A program made the translations under genes and the position numbers. The notes under the pieces were generated by a model. That model was given only the letters and a program-made list of their open reading frames with translations, did not search any database and was not told the DNA's origin. 23,274 bases of DNA from Promethearchaeota archaeon (lineage in GTDB: Archaea; Asgardarchaeota; Lokiarchaeia; Sigynarchaeales; SOKP01). The DNA is taken from NCBI GenBank assembly GCA_016839905.1, contig JAEOTJ010000270.1:1-23274 (forward strand). Direction: 5' to 3'. Positions 6,942-14,616 of this stretch are shown here, in pieces. Position 1 is the stretch's first letter, and each line of letters opens with the position of its first letter.

Positions 6942-7002
6942 TCAAATTTATATGTGTCGATTTAGTTTTATAAAATGGTTCAAATTTATATTTATCGATT
7001 TA
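6942..7002. promoter_or_regulatory. Divergent arsR/acr3 control region with a 23-base direct repeat
   Basis: Two 23-base copies, at 6942-6964 and 6980-7002, differ at two positions; both begin TCAAATTTATAT and end TCGATTTA, 38 bases apart. The second overlaps the best TATA-like box for arsR (about 6983-6993), which lies about 45 bases before the arsR ATG. Its position between a divergent ArsR regulator and ACR3 makes it the natural ArsR operator pair. The repeat may partly reflect two TATA boxes. Confidence 0.6.
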
Positions 7003-7037
7003 TTTATTATAATTAAAGCAAATTAGTTTAATAATCA

Positions 7038-7442
7038 ATGGTTGGGATGATCATTAATTTAAAACGTGATGAAAAAATCAAGAAGATGTTATGTAGTTGT
7101 GAGGATGGTTGCAATTCCGAGGATTATTTTAAAAAATTACAAGGATTAGGGGAGGAATTAAAGTTTAGGGAAGAGTTTATTAATTTACCTAATTTTGCTT
7201 TGGCATTAGCATCAAAAGAACGACTCATTATAATAAATTCTTTAAAAGAAAAAGACCGGTGTGTATGTGAATTAGAAGTAATCTTGAGCAAATCGCAATC
7301 AACGATTTCCCATCATTTAAGGAAACTTGAGAGAGCTAATTTAATAACAGGGTATAAAAAAGGTAATTTTACTTATTATTCAAGAAATCAAGAAATATTG
7401 AACGAATATCTAAAATTGTTAAAAATAGAATTAGCAATTTAA
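7038..7442 (+). CDS. arsR: ArsR/SmtB-family arsenic-responsive repressor
   Basis: 134 residues with a winged helix: L-A-S-K-E-R-L-I-I-I-N-S-L, then R-C-V-C-E-L (Cys75, Cys77) matching the ELCVCDL metalloid-sensing motif, then the recognition helix SQSTISHHLRKLERANLI and a wing with GNFTYYS. An N-terminal C-S-C-x3-C (Cys19, 21, 25) supplies extra thiols that could complete a three-coordinate As(III) site, as in some bacterial ArsR variants. Binding of As(III)/Sb(III) would release it from DNA. It is divergently transcribed from the acr3-hgcA-like-hgcB-like operon and probably controls both directions through the repeats at 6942-7002. Confidence 0.92.
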   Translation: MVGMIINLKRDEKIKKMLCSCEDGCNSEDYFKKLQGLGEELKFREEFINLPNFALALASKERLIIINSLKEKDRCVCELEVILSKSQSTISHHLRKLERANLITGYKKGNFTYYSRNQEILNEYLKLLKIELAI

Positions 7443-7521
7443 GAATTAAAATTTAATATATAAAATCCCTTACAAATAGCATGGTTTTCATTGCTTTAAA
7501 TTATTGAAATTATTACTTAGG

Positions 7522-7593
7522 ATGATTATTTTAGGGAAAGGTGAAGAAGAATTCATAAAAAAAATGAAGGAACATATAAAAAAACGGATGTAA
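7522..7593 (+). CDS. Possible 23-residue leaderless or remnant ORF downstream of arsR
   Basis: ATG at 7522 and TAA at 7591 enclose MIILGKGEEEFIKKMKEHIK and then KRM, an amphipathic lysine-rich peptide. It has no clear ribosome binding site and no relative in the window. It could be a real small peptide, the remnant of a larger gene, or chance. The rest of 7443-7607 shows nothing else. Confidence 0.2.
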   Translation: MIILGKGEEEFIKKMKEHIKKRM

Positions 7594-7607
7594 TTATTTA
7601 ATATCTT

Positions 7608-8189
7608 TTAGTTCTTTTTAAAAATGAAAGCGTTAAATATTACTCCTTCTAAAATTTCAACGGAGAGATCATAATCCTTTCCAATTTCAATAGGATCAAC
7701 TGCATCCGGATGTTTGGGGAATTTCTTTCGTATTTGCTTTATACCCATAGGTGTAGGTTCGAAAATACATAATTTCCCTTTTTTTTTTAATACCCTTACC
7801 GTTTCTTTAAACGCAGAATGTTTATCTTCTATATGATGCAACGCTCCCAGTATATATACAGCGTCAAAGGAATTTTCCCCAAATGGCATATCCTCAGCAT
7901 TAAAGGCTTGGAATTTTATCAAATGATCCATATTTACTTTTTTTGCGTTATTCAACCAATCTTGCTTAGCATACTCAGATTTATCAAAATCAGGTTCTCC
8001 AGTAAGGACTTTATACCCATTGAGTGCAAGAATTATGGCCATTCTACCTACACCTGTACCAATATCTAAAATTTTTGCTTCCTTATCAAGGTCTAACTGT
8101 TTTACTACTTTATCAAGAAACTTAAAAACAAATCCAAACTCCGCGTCAAATATTTCAGCTATTTGCTTAGCATCCATCCTTATTTTCAA
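7608..8189 (-). CDS. Class I SAM-dependent methyltransferase
   Basis: About 190 residues with a Rossmann methyltransferase fold: motif I ILDIGTGVGRMA at 40-51, the acidic residue after strand 2 (T-G-E-P-D, near 65), FNAEDMPFGENSFDAVY (motif for substrate and cofactor contacts), A-L-H-H-I-E-D, and ETVRVLKKKGKLCIFEP. The substrate is not predictable. It has only one cysteine, so it lacks the conserved cysteines of ArsM arsenite methyltransferases. The start is TTG at 8187-8189 overlapping the upstream stop by four bases, or ATG at 8175-8177 (MDAKQIAEIF). The second has AAGGATG close by and is the start that was copied into the fragment at 9110-9145. It is translationally coupled to the nitroreductase gene. 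Confidence 0.85.
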   Translation of the reverse strand: MKIRMDAKQIAEIFDAEFGFVFKFLDKVVKQLDLDKEAKILDIGTGVGRMAIILALNGYKVLTGEPDFDKSEYAKQDWLNNAKKVNMDHLIKFQAFNAEDMPFGENSFDAVYILGALHHIEDKHSAFKETVRVLKKKGKLCIFEPTPMGIKQIRKKFPKHPDAVDPIEIGKDYDLSVEILEGVIFNAFIFKKN

Positions 8190-8989
8190 GCTCCCAATCG
8201 AGTAATTCTTATTTTGGGGCGTGGTGCTGCATAAGAGTACATTATATTGGGATATCCTATTACAAAAACACCATGAACCTTTCCAGGGATTTTAACCATA
8301 TTTTTACGAATCTCCTCATTTGAAATTAATACCCAATTAGCAAATCCAATCCAACAGGTTCCCAATCCCAGAGTTTGAGCACTTAGCATTCCATAAGTGA
8401 TGGCTATTGTTGAATTTACGAGATCATCGGTATTATTTGAATGTAGTATGAGAACATGAGGGGCATCATAAAAGATAGGATCTAAACCTTTTTTTCTTTT
8501 ATATTCAAGTGTTTTTTCATATGCTTCAGGTAACATTGAATTCTTGACTAAATCATTTAGAATTGCATCTGATAATGCTTTTTTTTGATTATCATCAGAA
8601 ATTATTTGGATTTTTAATCTACGGAAATTACCACCCGTTGGTGCATATCTCATCGAATTAATGACCTTATCCAATATTTCTTTTGGTATTTTTTCTTTCT
8701 TATATTGTCTAATTGACCTTTTAGCACGTAGAAACTTTTGCAGCATATCATAGGAGATTAGCGAGCTAGGATCCTCAATTCCCTTAAAGGTTATTGGCTC
8801 ATCACGCATACTACTGTAGATTATAGCTTCTTCTGGGCAAACTGAAATACAATGGCCACATCCTATACATCCAAATAGTTTGAATTGAACTTGTTTGTTT
8901 TCGTCTAGTCTAAAATTTAAAGCTGGACATTCATTTATACACTGCTGACAATTAGTACACTTTACTTTATCAATCCCTTTAATTGGCAT
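8186..8989 (-). CDS. Nitroreductase with N-terminal 2[4Fe-4S] ferredoxin domain
   Basis: About 267 residues. Two CX2CX2CX3C-P clusters (C-T-N-C-Q-Q-C-I-N-E-C-P and C-I-G-C-G-H-C-I-S-V-C-P) fill the first 60 residues. A nitroreductase (FMN) domain follows: RSIRQYKKEKIPKEILDKVI, A-P-T-G-G-N, and a late L-G-L-G-T-C-W-I-G-F motif. Such fusions, common in anaerobic archaea, couple ferredoxin-type electrons to reduction by flavin. The ATG at 8987-8989 lies eight bases after GTGAT and is preferred over the TTG two codons earlier. It may form an operon with the methyltransferase (four-base overlap) and lies downstream of the winged-helix gene. The substrate is unknown. Confidence 0.88.
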   Translation of the reverse strand: MPIKGIDKVKCTNCQQCINECPALNFRLDENKQVQFKLFGCIGCGHCISVCPEEAIIYSSMRDEPITFKGIEDPSSLISYDMLQKFLRAKRSIRQYKKEKIPKEILDKVINSMRYAPTGGNFRRLKIQIISDDNQKKALSDAILNDLVKNSMLPEAYEKTLEYKRKKGLDPIFYDAPHVLILHSNNTDDLVNSTIAITYGMLSAQTLGLGTCWIGFANWVLISNEEIRKNMVKIPGKVHGVFVIGYPNIMYSYAAPRPKIRITRLGA

Positions 8990-9109
8990 GATCAATAATC
9001 ACTTCTATATTTCTTTTTTTTAAAATATTAAATTATAGTTCTTTTATTTTAATATCAATAAACATTGGAAATTTCAAAACTCTTTCTCTCTTTTTTTTTT
9101 ATTATTTTA

Positions 9110-9145
9110 GCATCAAATATTTCAGAGATTTTTTTTAGCATCCAT
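9110..9145 (-). pseudogene. Fragment duplicating the start of the SAM methyltransferase gene
   Basis: Minus-strand sequence from ATG 9143-9145 reads GGATGCTAAA, then a run of A, then TCTGAAATATTTGATGC. It matches about 35 bases at the ATG start of the methyltransferase (8142-8177), about four in five identical with one indel that breaks the frame. It lies two bases after the stop of the winged-helix gene, so it looks like the scar of a local duplication or rearrangement. Confidence 0.5.
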
Positions 9146-9147
9146 TT

Positions 9148-9492
9148 TTAGTTTTTATCTCCCATTTGAGTATTCATCATAAAAGCTAATCCTCCTGGTG
9201 TGGTCTTCCAACCTAAATCTGAGTTTATAATATAAAAACACTGTTCAAGCATAGATAAATGATATAAAATCTGATCATCTTGTAGGTTAAACTGGCTCTT
9301 GATGTCATTTAATTTCCGAACTTCAAAACCAATAAATTTTAATAGTTCTCTTCGAGTTTCATTCATCATTGTTCTATAAGCACGGTAATGACCTAGCTTT
9401 TTATCGATATTTTTCGTTTTTTCTCTATATTCTTTTATTTCTTCAGGAGTCATTTTTAGCTTCTTTATCATTTCTTTTAACTCATCATCCAT
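9148..9492 (-). CDS. Small winged-helix (ArsR-like) DNA-binding protein
   Basis: 114 residues from ATG 9490-9492, which follows GGAGG at 12 bases; the frame is also open 11 codons further upstream. The N-terminal third is a charged helix (MTPEEIKEYREKTKNI). Residues about 55-110 look like a winged helix: E-T-R-R-E-L-L-K-F-I-G-F, a helix, recognition helix DDQILYHLSMLEQC, then a wing and GWKTTPGGLAF, the strand pattern typical of archaeal HTH proteins of the ArsR type. No Cys metal-sensing motif is seen. It is probably a regulator of the downstream nitroreductase/methyltransferase genes or of itself. Confidence 0.65.
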   Translation of the reverse strand: MDDELKEMIKKLKMTPEEIKEYREKTKNIDKKLGHYRAYRTMMNETRRELLKFIGFEVRKLNDIKSQFNLQDDQILYHLSMLEQCFYIINSDLGWKTTPGGLAFMMNTQMGDKN

Positions 9493-9650
9493 AAAATTTT
9501 GTTCCCTCCTTTTTCTAACTATCATATATTTTAGGTAGTCTAAAATAATTATAAAGTAAAAATAAATAAATGTTTCGGTTCCTAACTATCTTATATTCGA
9601 TTAAAAGATCGCTAATTAAAGCAAAGTATTGCAATTTTAAAACCCAATTT

Positions 9651-10130
9651 TCAATCTTCCATAGAATATATGAGTTTCTTTAGTAAAATTTCTAAATTTT
9701 CGATTTCACTCGGAGTAAAGTCTCTAAAAAAATCAGTTAAATTAGATTTTTGAGGTTTTCTATAAAATTGGAGCTCTTTTCCTTTTCTAGTCAATTTTAC
9801 GAGTGAACTACGCCCATCTTTAGGATTTGATTCAAGAGTTACTAATCCATTATCTTTCATTGTCTTTACTACTCCAGTAATGGTAGAACGAGCACATTTT
9901 GCTGCAGTTGCTAAATATTTTAGAGGAAATCCATCTTCTTTCCAGAGTATCCGTAAAATAAAAAGTTGAGGAGGTGTAACTCCATCAATATAATGGGTTC
10001 TTATGAGATTACGTTCATGGTGATCGAACTGAGATTTAATTTTCTTTATTAAGTCAAATATTTCGGAACTTAAATCAGATAAAGTCTTATTTATCTTATA
10101 TGTTTTATCACTCAAAAGAAAATTCCTCAT
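9651..10130 (-). CDS. MarR-family transcriptional regulator
   Basis: 159 residues with the MarR layout: dimerising N-terminal helices, then D-G-V-T-P-P-Q-L-F-I-L-R-I-L, A-T-A-A-K-C-A-R-S-T-I-T-G-V-V-K-T-M (recognition helix), a wing with N-P-K-D-G-R-S-S-L-V-K-L-T-R-K-G, and a C-terminal helix pair. The D-x-R-S/R wing and L-T-x-K-G are typical. MarR proteins bind inverted repeats as dimers and respond to small phenolics or oxidants. No ribosome binding site is evident, so it may be leaderless. The nearest possible targets are the nitroreductase and winged-helix genes downstream on the same strand. Confidence 0.9.
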   Translation of the reverse strand: MRNFLLSDKTYKINKTLSDLSSEIFDLIKKIKSQFDHHERNLIRTHYIDGVTPPQLFILRILWKEDGFPLKYLATAAKCARSTITGVVKTMKDNGLVTLESNPKDGRSSLVKLTRKGKELQFYRKPQKSNLTDFFRDFTPSEIENLEILLKKLIYSMED

Positions 10131-10212
10131 TAATTCGGATCAAAACTATTTAATTAATGGGAAATGAAATATATAAGTTTATTCCAAGATTAGAGTGCAA
10201 ATTTCATAGTGC

Positions 10213-10854
10213 TTAAGCATAAGAAATTAAGAATTTCTTTGCTATTTTTTTTGTTTTAGGACTGATACTTGAAATCTGTCTCTTAACGAATTCTAATAGT
10301 TTCTCTTTATTTGGATATCTATTTACAATCAATTCCAATCCTTCAATAATAAAACTCATCATTACAGCTTTTTGTTTTTCTGGGAATGGATTATCCGTTT
10401 CAAGTATTAGGAGCCGATTTATTATTCTTTCTAGGAGTTGTTCTTTAACAGAAGCTATAATTGCGCAGTTTTTTACACAAAATTCAGCTGTCATAAACTT
10501 CTCATCCTTCAATAATTCCATATAATCATCGATAATGTCGATAAATTTATTTTCGTTGTCGACTTTAGCAAGTTTCGCAAGAAGTATTAGTCCAAAATCG
10601 CGATGATAAGAATTGGGATGATTCAAAAGCTTATAAAGGTCATCCCAGTAAGTATAAAATAAATCAGGTTTGGATGAGCTTGCTTCCTCAATTATATAAA
10701 AACAATGATAATATTTCATTATTTGAGGATGGTTTATCATATTTTCTATGACAAAATCTCTTATCTCTTCATTATTTATTACCATTTCCACATATTTATT
10801 TTTATCAAAATCTTTTTTCGAGATTTCTTCTAGCATTTTTTCTATTATATTCAC
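10213..10854 (-). CDS. Helical-repeat (HEAT/ARM-like) protein
   Basis: 213 residues that look almost wholly alpha-helical, in antiparallel pairs with D/N-P caps between helices: DFVIENMINHPQIMK, LYKLLNHPNSYHRDFGLILL, and ERIINRLLILETDNPF. The region L-L-N-H-P-N-S-Y-H-R-D-F-G-L-I-L-L-A-K-L-A is a recognisable HEAT-type unit, and the C-terminus (SPKTKKIAKKFL) is another. Such proteins are scaffolds; no partner is evident. The start may be GTG 10852-10854 (inside AGGTGA) or ATG 10834-10836; AGGTGA lies 14 bases from that ATG. No catalytic motif is seen. Confidence 0.6.
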   Translation of the reverse strand: MNIIEKMLEEISKKDFDKNKYVEMVINNEEIRDFVIENMINHPQIMKYYHCFYIIEEASSSKPDLFYTYWDDLYKLLNHPNSYHRDFGLILLAKLAKVDNENKFIDIIDDYMELLKDEKFMTAEFCVKNCAIIASVKEQLLERIINRLLILETDNPFPEKQKAVMMSFIIEGLELIVNRYPNKEKLLEFVKRQISSISPKTKKIAKKFLISYA

Positions 10855-10952
10855 CTATTATCTTCTAATGTTGTTATTGGATGTGTACGTAAAACATAGA
10901 TAACATTATTTTCAATTACTTTTTCAATATTTTTTGATCAATAACCACCATC
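10851..10952 (-). other. Coding-like short frame with one in-frame UGA; the rest of 10855-11163 is gene-free
   Basis: Minus-strand codons read D-G-G-Y, UGA (10938-10940), then SKNIEKVIENNVIYVLRTHP and ITTLEDNR before TGA at 10851-10853, overlapping the start of the helical-repeat gene. The composition is protein-like, but there is no start codon and no family match. It may be a gene remnant. From 10956 to 11163 I see only AT-rich sequence and the promoter of the next gene; the open frame at 10966-11151 has poor composition and is not accepted. Confidence 0.25.
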
Positions 10953-11080
10953 TTAATATTAAATAATGATATTTCAAATATTTTCTTTTTCATCTGAAGT
11001 AGATATAATAGTGATTAATGAAAAAATGAAGATTTTTGTCGGGTTGATATTTATCATTAAATATGTAAATTATAATGGCT

Positions 11081-11100
11081 CGAATATATATTTATATATT
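11081..11100 (+). promoter_or_regulatory. TATA-like promoter element for the degenerate AAA+ gene
   Basis: The sequence AATATATATTTATATATT lies about 65 bases before the ATG at 11164. A start of transcription about 25 bases downstream would give a leader of roughly 35-40 bases. No strong ribosome binding site precedes the ATG. Confidence 0.4.
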
Positions 11101-11163
11101 GTTCCTATTATTCAATTAATGCGTAAAAACAAATTAAAAATAAAAAAATAAAGTTGTTATAAT

Positions 11164-12420
11164 ATGGCTGAAACAGGCGAAAATTTAAAGTTTTCTAAGT
11201 ATTTTAAAAGAACTTCTGCCTTGGAAATTAATATTGATAAAGAGGACATCTTTTATCGTGATAAATATAACGAGATTATTAGTTATATTAAGTTATTGTT
11301 AAGTGATTCTGAAGACTTGGAGATTTATAACCATTTAAAGCCAAAAGGAACACTTTTGGTTAATATAAATCTTGGAACAGATATTTTGGATTATATAAAA
11401 TTAATTTCGAACCATTACTATCTTGAATTGATTGAACTCAATCTTATCGAAATTCTAAAATCACCGAAGGAATTTCTTGAAGTTTTTAATAGTATTCTTT
11501 TAAATTTAATTAAGAAGATCCAAGAAAAAGATAAAGAAAGTAAAAATATAGAAAATAAGCAAGAAGAGGGTAAGGATATAAAAAAAAGACTTATATTAAT
11601 AAACCAGCATAAGAAATTAAGTAAAAACAATGGTGAAAAAAGCCTATTTGATAGATTTATTTCTTTATTCCAAGAAAATATGAATGACATCGATTTATTC
11701 AACAATAATTTGATACTAATATGGATTAATTATGATTACCAAGAATTGATAGAGAATTCAGATGATTTATATGAAATATTTGACTTGTTCATAAAAATTC
11801 CTATTTTAAATCAAATCGAACGTGAGACAATTCTTAGAAATTTTTCAGAGAAGAACTCCAATATCGTATTTGATGTCGACGCTATTGTGAATAAAACTAG
11901 AAATTGGGAAATAAAAGACCTTAAACACTTGTTAAAAATTGGTATCTTGAAACATCACATGAAATATGATTTAAATGTGACGACTAATGAAATTACAGAC
12001 ATTTTACTGGAATTAATAGAATCAGGAGAATATATTCCCGTGCTCAGTCAAAATAACTTAGAAACTAAAGAAAAGTTAGAAGTAAGTGAAGAACCTCTTA
12101 ATTATGTTGATAAGAATTTTATAAAAAATGATAATCATAGAGATCGTGAAACGATTAAATCATACATAAACGATATTCAAGGAGAAAGATATTCTGAATT
12201 CATGTTAAATCAATTATATGAAAATGCAGCATCTAAAAATTATAATGAACTAATTGTCATTATTGATAAACTTAATAAGAAGGAAGTAATCGAGGAAAAT
12301 GATAGGAAGATCCTTGCAAAATATCCTTTTATCTTAAATGATGTTCCAAACCTAGCTCAACTTAATTTGGAAAAAGCAAAAAAGAGAATAGATCTCATTA
12401 AACAAGCATTTGGAAAATAA
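11164..12420 (+). CDS. AAA+-like protein with lost ATPase motifs (pseudo-ATPase)
   Basis: 418 residues. Segments follow the order and spacing of a classical Cdc48/proteasomal AAA+ module: K-P-K-G-T-L-L-V-N-I-N-L-G-T-D (59-73) at the P-loop (normally PPGTGKT), R-L-I-L-I-N-Q-H-K (142-150) at Walker B (normally ...IDEID), L-I-L-I-W-I-N-Y-D (183-191) at sensor 1, F-I-K-I-P-I-L-N-Q-I-E-R (209-220) at the arginine-finger strand, and D-L-K-H-L-L-K-I-G-I-L (252-262) at the lid helix. Walker Lys and Asp-Glu are gone, so ATP hydrolysis is unlikely. Residues 120-160 form a charged linker. Residues 270-418 are helical and unassigned. It stands alone between divergent and convergent neighbours. A structural or adaptor role is inferred. 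Confidence 0.6.
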   Translation: MAETGENLKFSKYFKRTSALEINIDKEDIFYRDKYNEIISYIKLLLSDSEDLEIYNHLKPKGTLLVNINLGTDILDYIKLISNHYYLELIELNLIEILKSPKEFLEVFNSILLNLIKKIQEKDKESKNIENKQEEGKDIKKRLILINQHKKLSKNNGEKSLFDRFISLFQENMNDIDLFNNNLILIWINYDYQELIENSDDLYEIFDLFIKIPILNQIERETILRNFSEKNSNIVFDVDAIVNKTRNWEIKDLKHLLKIGILKHHMKYDLNVTTNEITDILLELIESGEYIPVLSQNNLETKEKLEVSEEPLNYVDKNFIKNDNHRDRETIKSYINDIQGERYSEFMLNQLYENAASKNYNELIVIIDKLNKKEVIEENDRKILAKYPFILNDVPNLAQLNLEKAKKRIDLIKQAFGK

Positions 12421-12528
12421 TAAAAAATTAACATTGCTATTAAGAAAAAACATAAAAATCGGAATTAGTTTTTTATTTTTAATTGGATGTCTATAAATTT
12501 TTAATATAGTTTCTTTTTTCTAATAAGA

Positions 12529-14595
12529 TTATATTGGAGTTAATTTATTGGGATCTTGATATTTTTTCGGAGCAGAACTTTTATCACTTTTAGTTGGCAA
12601 GTCTTTTTTAGTTGGTTTGAATTGAATGAGAGATTTATTGCATGCCCAACAAATATTATCTAAGTCCTCCAATGCGTTTTTACAATTCGTGCAATAATAA
12701 GTACCACAATGAGGACAAACAAACGTATAACCCGTAATGGGTCCTTTATGTATTAAACAATAATGCTTTTCTTTAAAGAAACTAATATCCTTTTTCGTGA
12801 TTGCATCTTTCTTTTTTCCTAAGTCCTTTAATCTGATAATCACTCCCTCTGTTTGCCTTAAGTTTCTTTTCATTCTTTTTATAAAGCCAAGCCCTACTAA
12901 AGTGATAAAGGCTATTACAGAGGCAAGGACAATGAACGTTAACATGAGAAAAATTATGAGGGTATCATCATTTTCATGGGGTTCTTCAGCAGACGGAAAC
13001 TCTATTCTTATTGATGCGCAATTTGAACTAATATTACCAAATTCATTATACGCGACTAAAATATAGAAAAATATTCCTTCTTCTAATTCAGTAAGGTGAA
13101 TACTATTATTTTCTAGTCCAGATTCAACTAACGTCAAGTTTTTATTGAACTCTGTAATAGAATTATTAGATTTGTAAATGGAATAATTATCCGCGTTAGG
13201 GGAGCTGGTCCAAGTAAGAATGATATCTTGAAAATGATTATCAGAGATATAATTTATCTGAAAATCATTATACAGTAAGGGGGTAACTTGAACATTTATG
13301 GCCCGACAGTTTGAACTAGAATTCCCATATCTATTAAATGCTACGATTTTATAAAATAAAGCATCATCTTTTGGATGAATAATGGAATAGGTATTATTCG
13401 TGATATTGATGGCTATAATAGTAAGGTTATTGTTAATTTCCGTGATTGTTTCATTATATTCATAAAGCGTATAATTATTAGCTACCCCTATTTGAGTCCA
13501 AGTTAAATTAAATATTCCATCTAAGTCAGGTTCATGGGCATTTGTATTTAAGATTAATTCTCCAGGTTCATTTAAATTAACTGTAAAATATCTAACATCA
13601 GAGTGATATGGTTGACCAGAGGAATTACCGAATATTTGAATTCCGTGTGTACCATCGGCAGGCATCCTTATCGTGTGATTCCCGTATATTGATACGTTTT
13701 GCCCATTCAATGAATAACATAATTCATCCATCGTAATGCTTTCATTAAAACAAATGAATAAACCTGGAACTTTATTATCTCCAATATCATAAAGCGGATC
13801 CCATGAATATGCGAAAGCATCAAAATAATATTCTGCACCAGCTTGAGGATAGGAAGTACTGATACAAACTTCATTTACATAATCTAAAGGCCAATCTAGA
13901 TTATAAGGACCATAATATTGAGTTGAATTCCCCTCGGGAGTTAATTGGAGTTTATATTTTTGAAGCCCTAAATTTTGATATCCTTCATGCCCACATTCAA
14001 AATCAATTCTTAAATGATACCACGTGTTATTCTCAAAACTTGTTATCAAAAAATCAGTAACACCCTTATAATAGTATAAATTGCCGCTAAAGATCTTAAT
14101 ATAGGCACCGTTGTAGAACTCTGGGTCTAAATTTTGACGTAGTGTAATATAGAAAAGTTTGTTTGTGTTATTTCCAAATATCCAAAGCTCAACGGTACCA
14201 CTACTTTGGCTTCCAAAATTATGTGTTGCCTCTGATCTATCATCAGTTCTTATATCATTCATTCCTACTACTTTTTTATGGCCTTCAAGTTCATCCCAAA
14301 TTGTAGGGCGATCATAACCATAACCTGCACTAAAGTACCAATCATTATAAGAAGTATCCCCTTCAGTTCCACTTTCGAACCCATAAGTTGCAGGAAAATA
14401 TCCATCCATGGCGTTGTAATATGTCTTATTCTCAGGATATGTAATTGTAATCTCAGATGCACTACTTTCGGGTAATTTTATGTTGTTAAAAGCCGAATTT
14501 TTCAATGTTCTATCCTTTAAATTCGGAGTAATAAAAAGTGGATATGGTAATATGAGAAAAAATATAAGTACGGGAATTATTTTTTTATTTTTCAT
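12529..14595 (-). CDS. Surface protein: signal peptide, ConA/LamG-like region, two FN3-like domains, TM, cytosolic zinc finger
   Basis: 688 residues. A signal sequence (MKNKKIIPVLIFFLILPYPL) leads into an extracellular part. About 60-265 resembles a concanavalin/lamin-G fold (TVELWIFGNN, NTWYHLRIDF, YYFDAFAYSWDP). About 345-440 and 440-535 are two FN3-like domains, with ILTWTSSPNADNYSIYKSNN in the second. Many N-x-S/T sites are present. A membrane helix at about 545-572 is followed by a basic stop-transfer (KRMKRN). Eight zinc ligands lie in the cytosol: Cys613, His616, Cys627, Cys630, Cys635, Cys638, Cys649, Cys652 (B-box/RING-like spacing). It could transmit binding of sugars or other surfaces to an internal partner. 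It is a tandem paralog of 14617-16659. Confidence 0.75.
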   Translation of the reverse strand: MKNKKIIPVLIFFLILPYPLFITPNLKDRTLKNSAFNNIKLPESSASEITITYPENKTYYNAMDGYFPATYGFESGTEGDTSYNDWYFSAGYGYDRPTIWDELEGHKKVVGMNDIRTDDRSEATHNFGSQSSGTVELWIFGNNTNKLFYITLRQNLDPEFYNGAYIKIFSGNLYYYKGVTDFLITSFENNTWYHLRIDFECGHEGYQNLGLQKYKLQLTPEGNSTQYYGPYNLDWPLDYVNEVCISTSYPQAGAEYYFDAFAYSWDPLYDIGDNKVPGLFICFNESITMDELCYSLNGQNVSIYGNHTIRMPADGTHGIQIFGNSSGQPYHSDVRYFTVNLNEPGELILNTNAHEPDLDGIFNLTWTQIGVANNYTLYEYNETITEINNNLTIIAINITNNTYSIIHPKDDALFYKIVAFNRYGNSSSNCRAINVQVTPLLYNDFQINYISDNHFQDIILTWTSSPNADNYSIYKSNNSITEFNKNLTLVESGLENNSIHLTELEEGIFFYILVAYNEFGNISSNCASIRIEFPSAEEPHENDDTLIIFLMLTFIVLASVIAFITLVGLGFIKRMKRNLRQTEGVIIRLKDLGKKKDAITKKDISFFKEKHYCLIHKGPITGYTFVCPHCGTYYCTNCKNALEDLDNICWACNKSLIQFKPTKKDLPTKSDKSSAPKKYQDPNKLTPI

Positions 14596-14616
14596 CGGAC
14601 ATCATTTTTTTTTCTT

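Noticed and set aside
6942..7002. CRISPR-like direct repeats
   Set aside because: Only two copies in a promoter region, without spacers or cas genes.
7608..8189. Calling the methyltransferase ArsM because of the nearby arsenic genes
   Set aside because: It lacks the conserved cysteine set of arsenite methyltransferases.
10966..11151. 61-residue plus-strand open frame before the AAA+-like gene
   Set aside because: Hydrophobic, low-complexity composition, overlaps the promoter and has no ribosome binding site.
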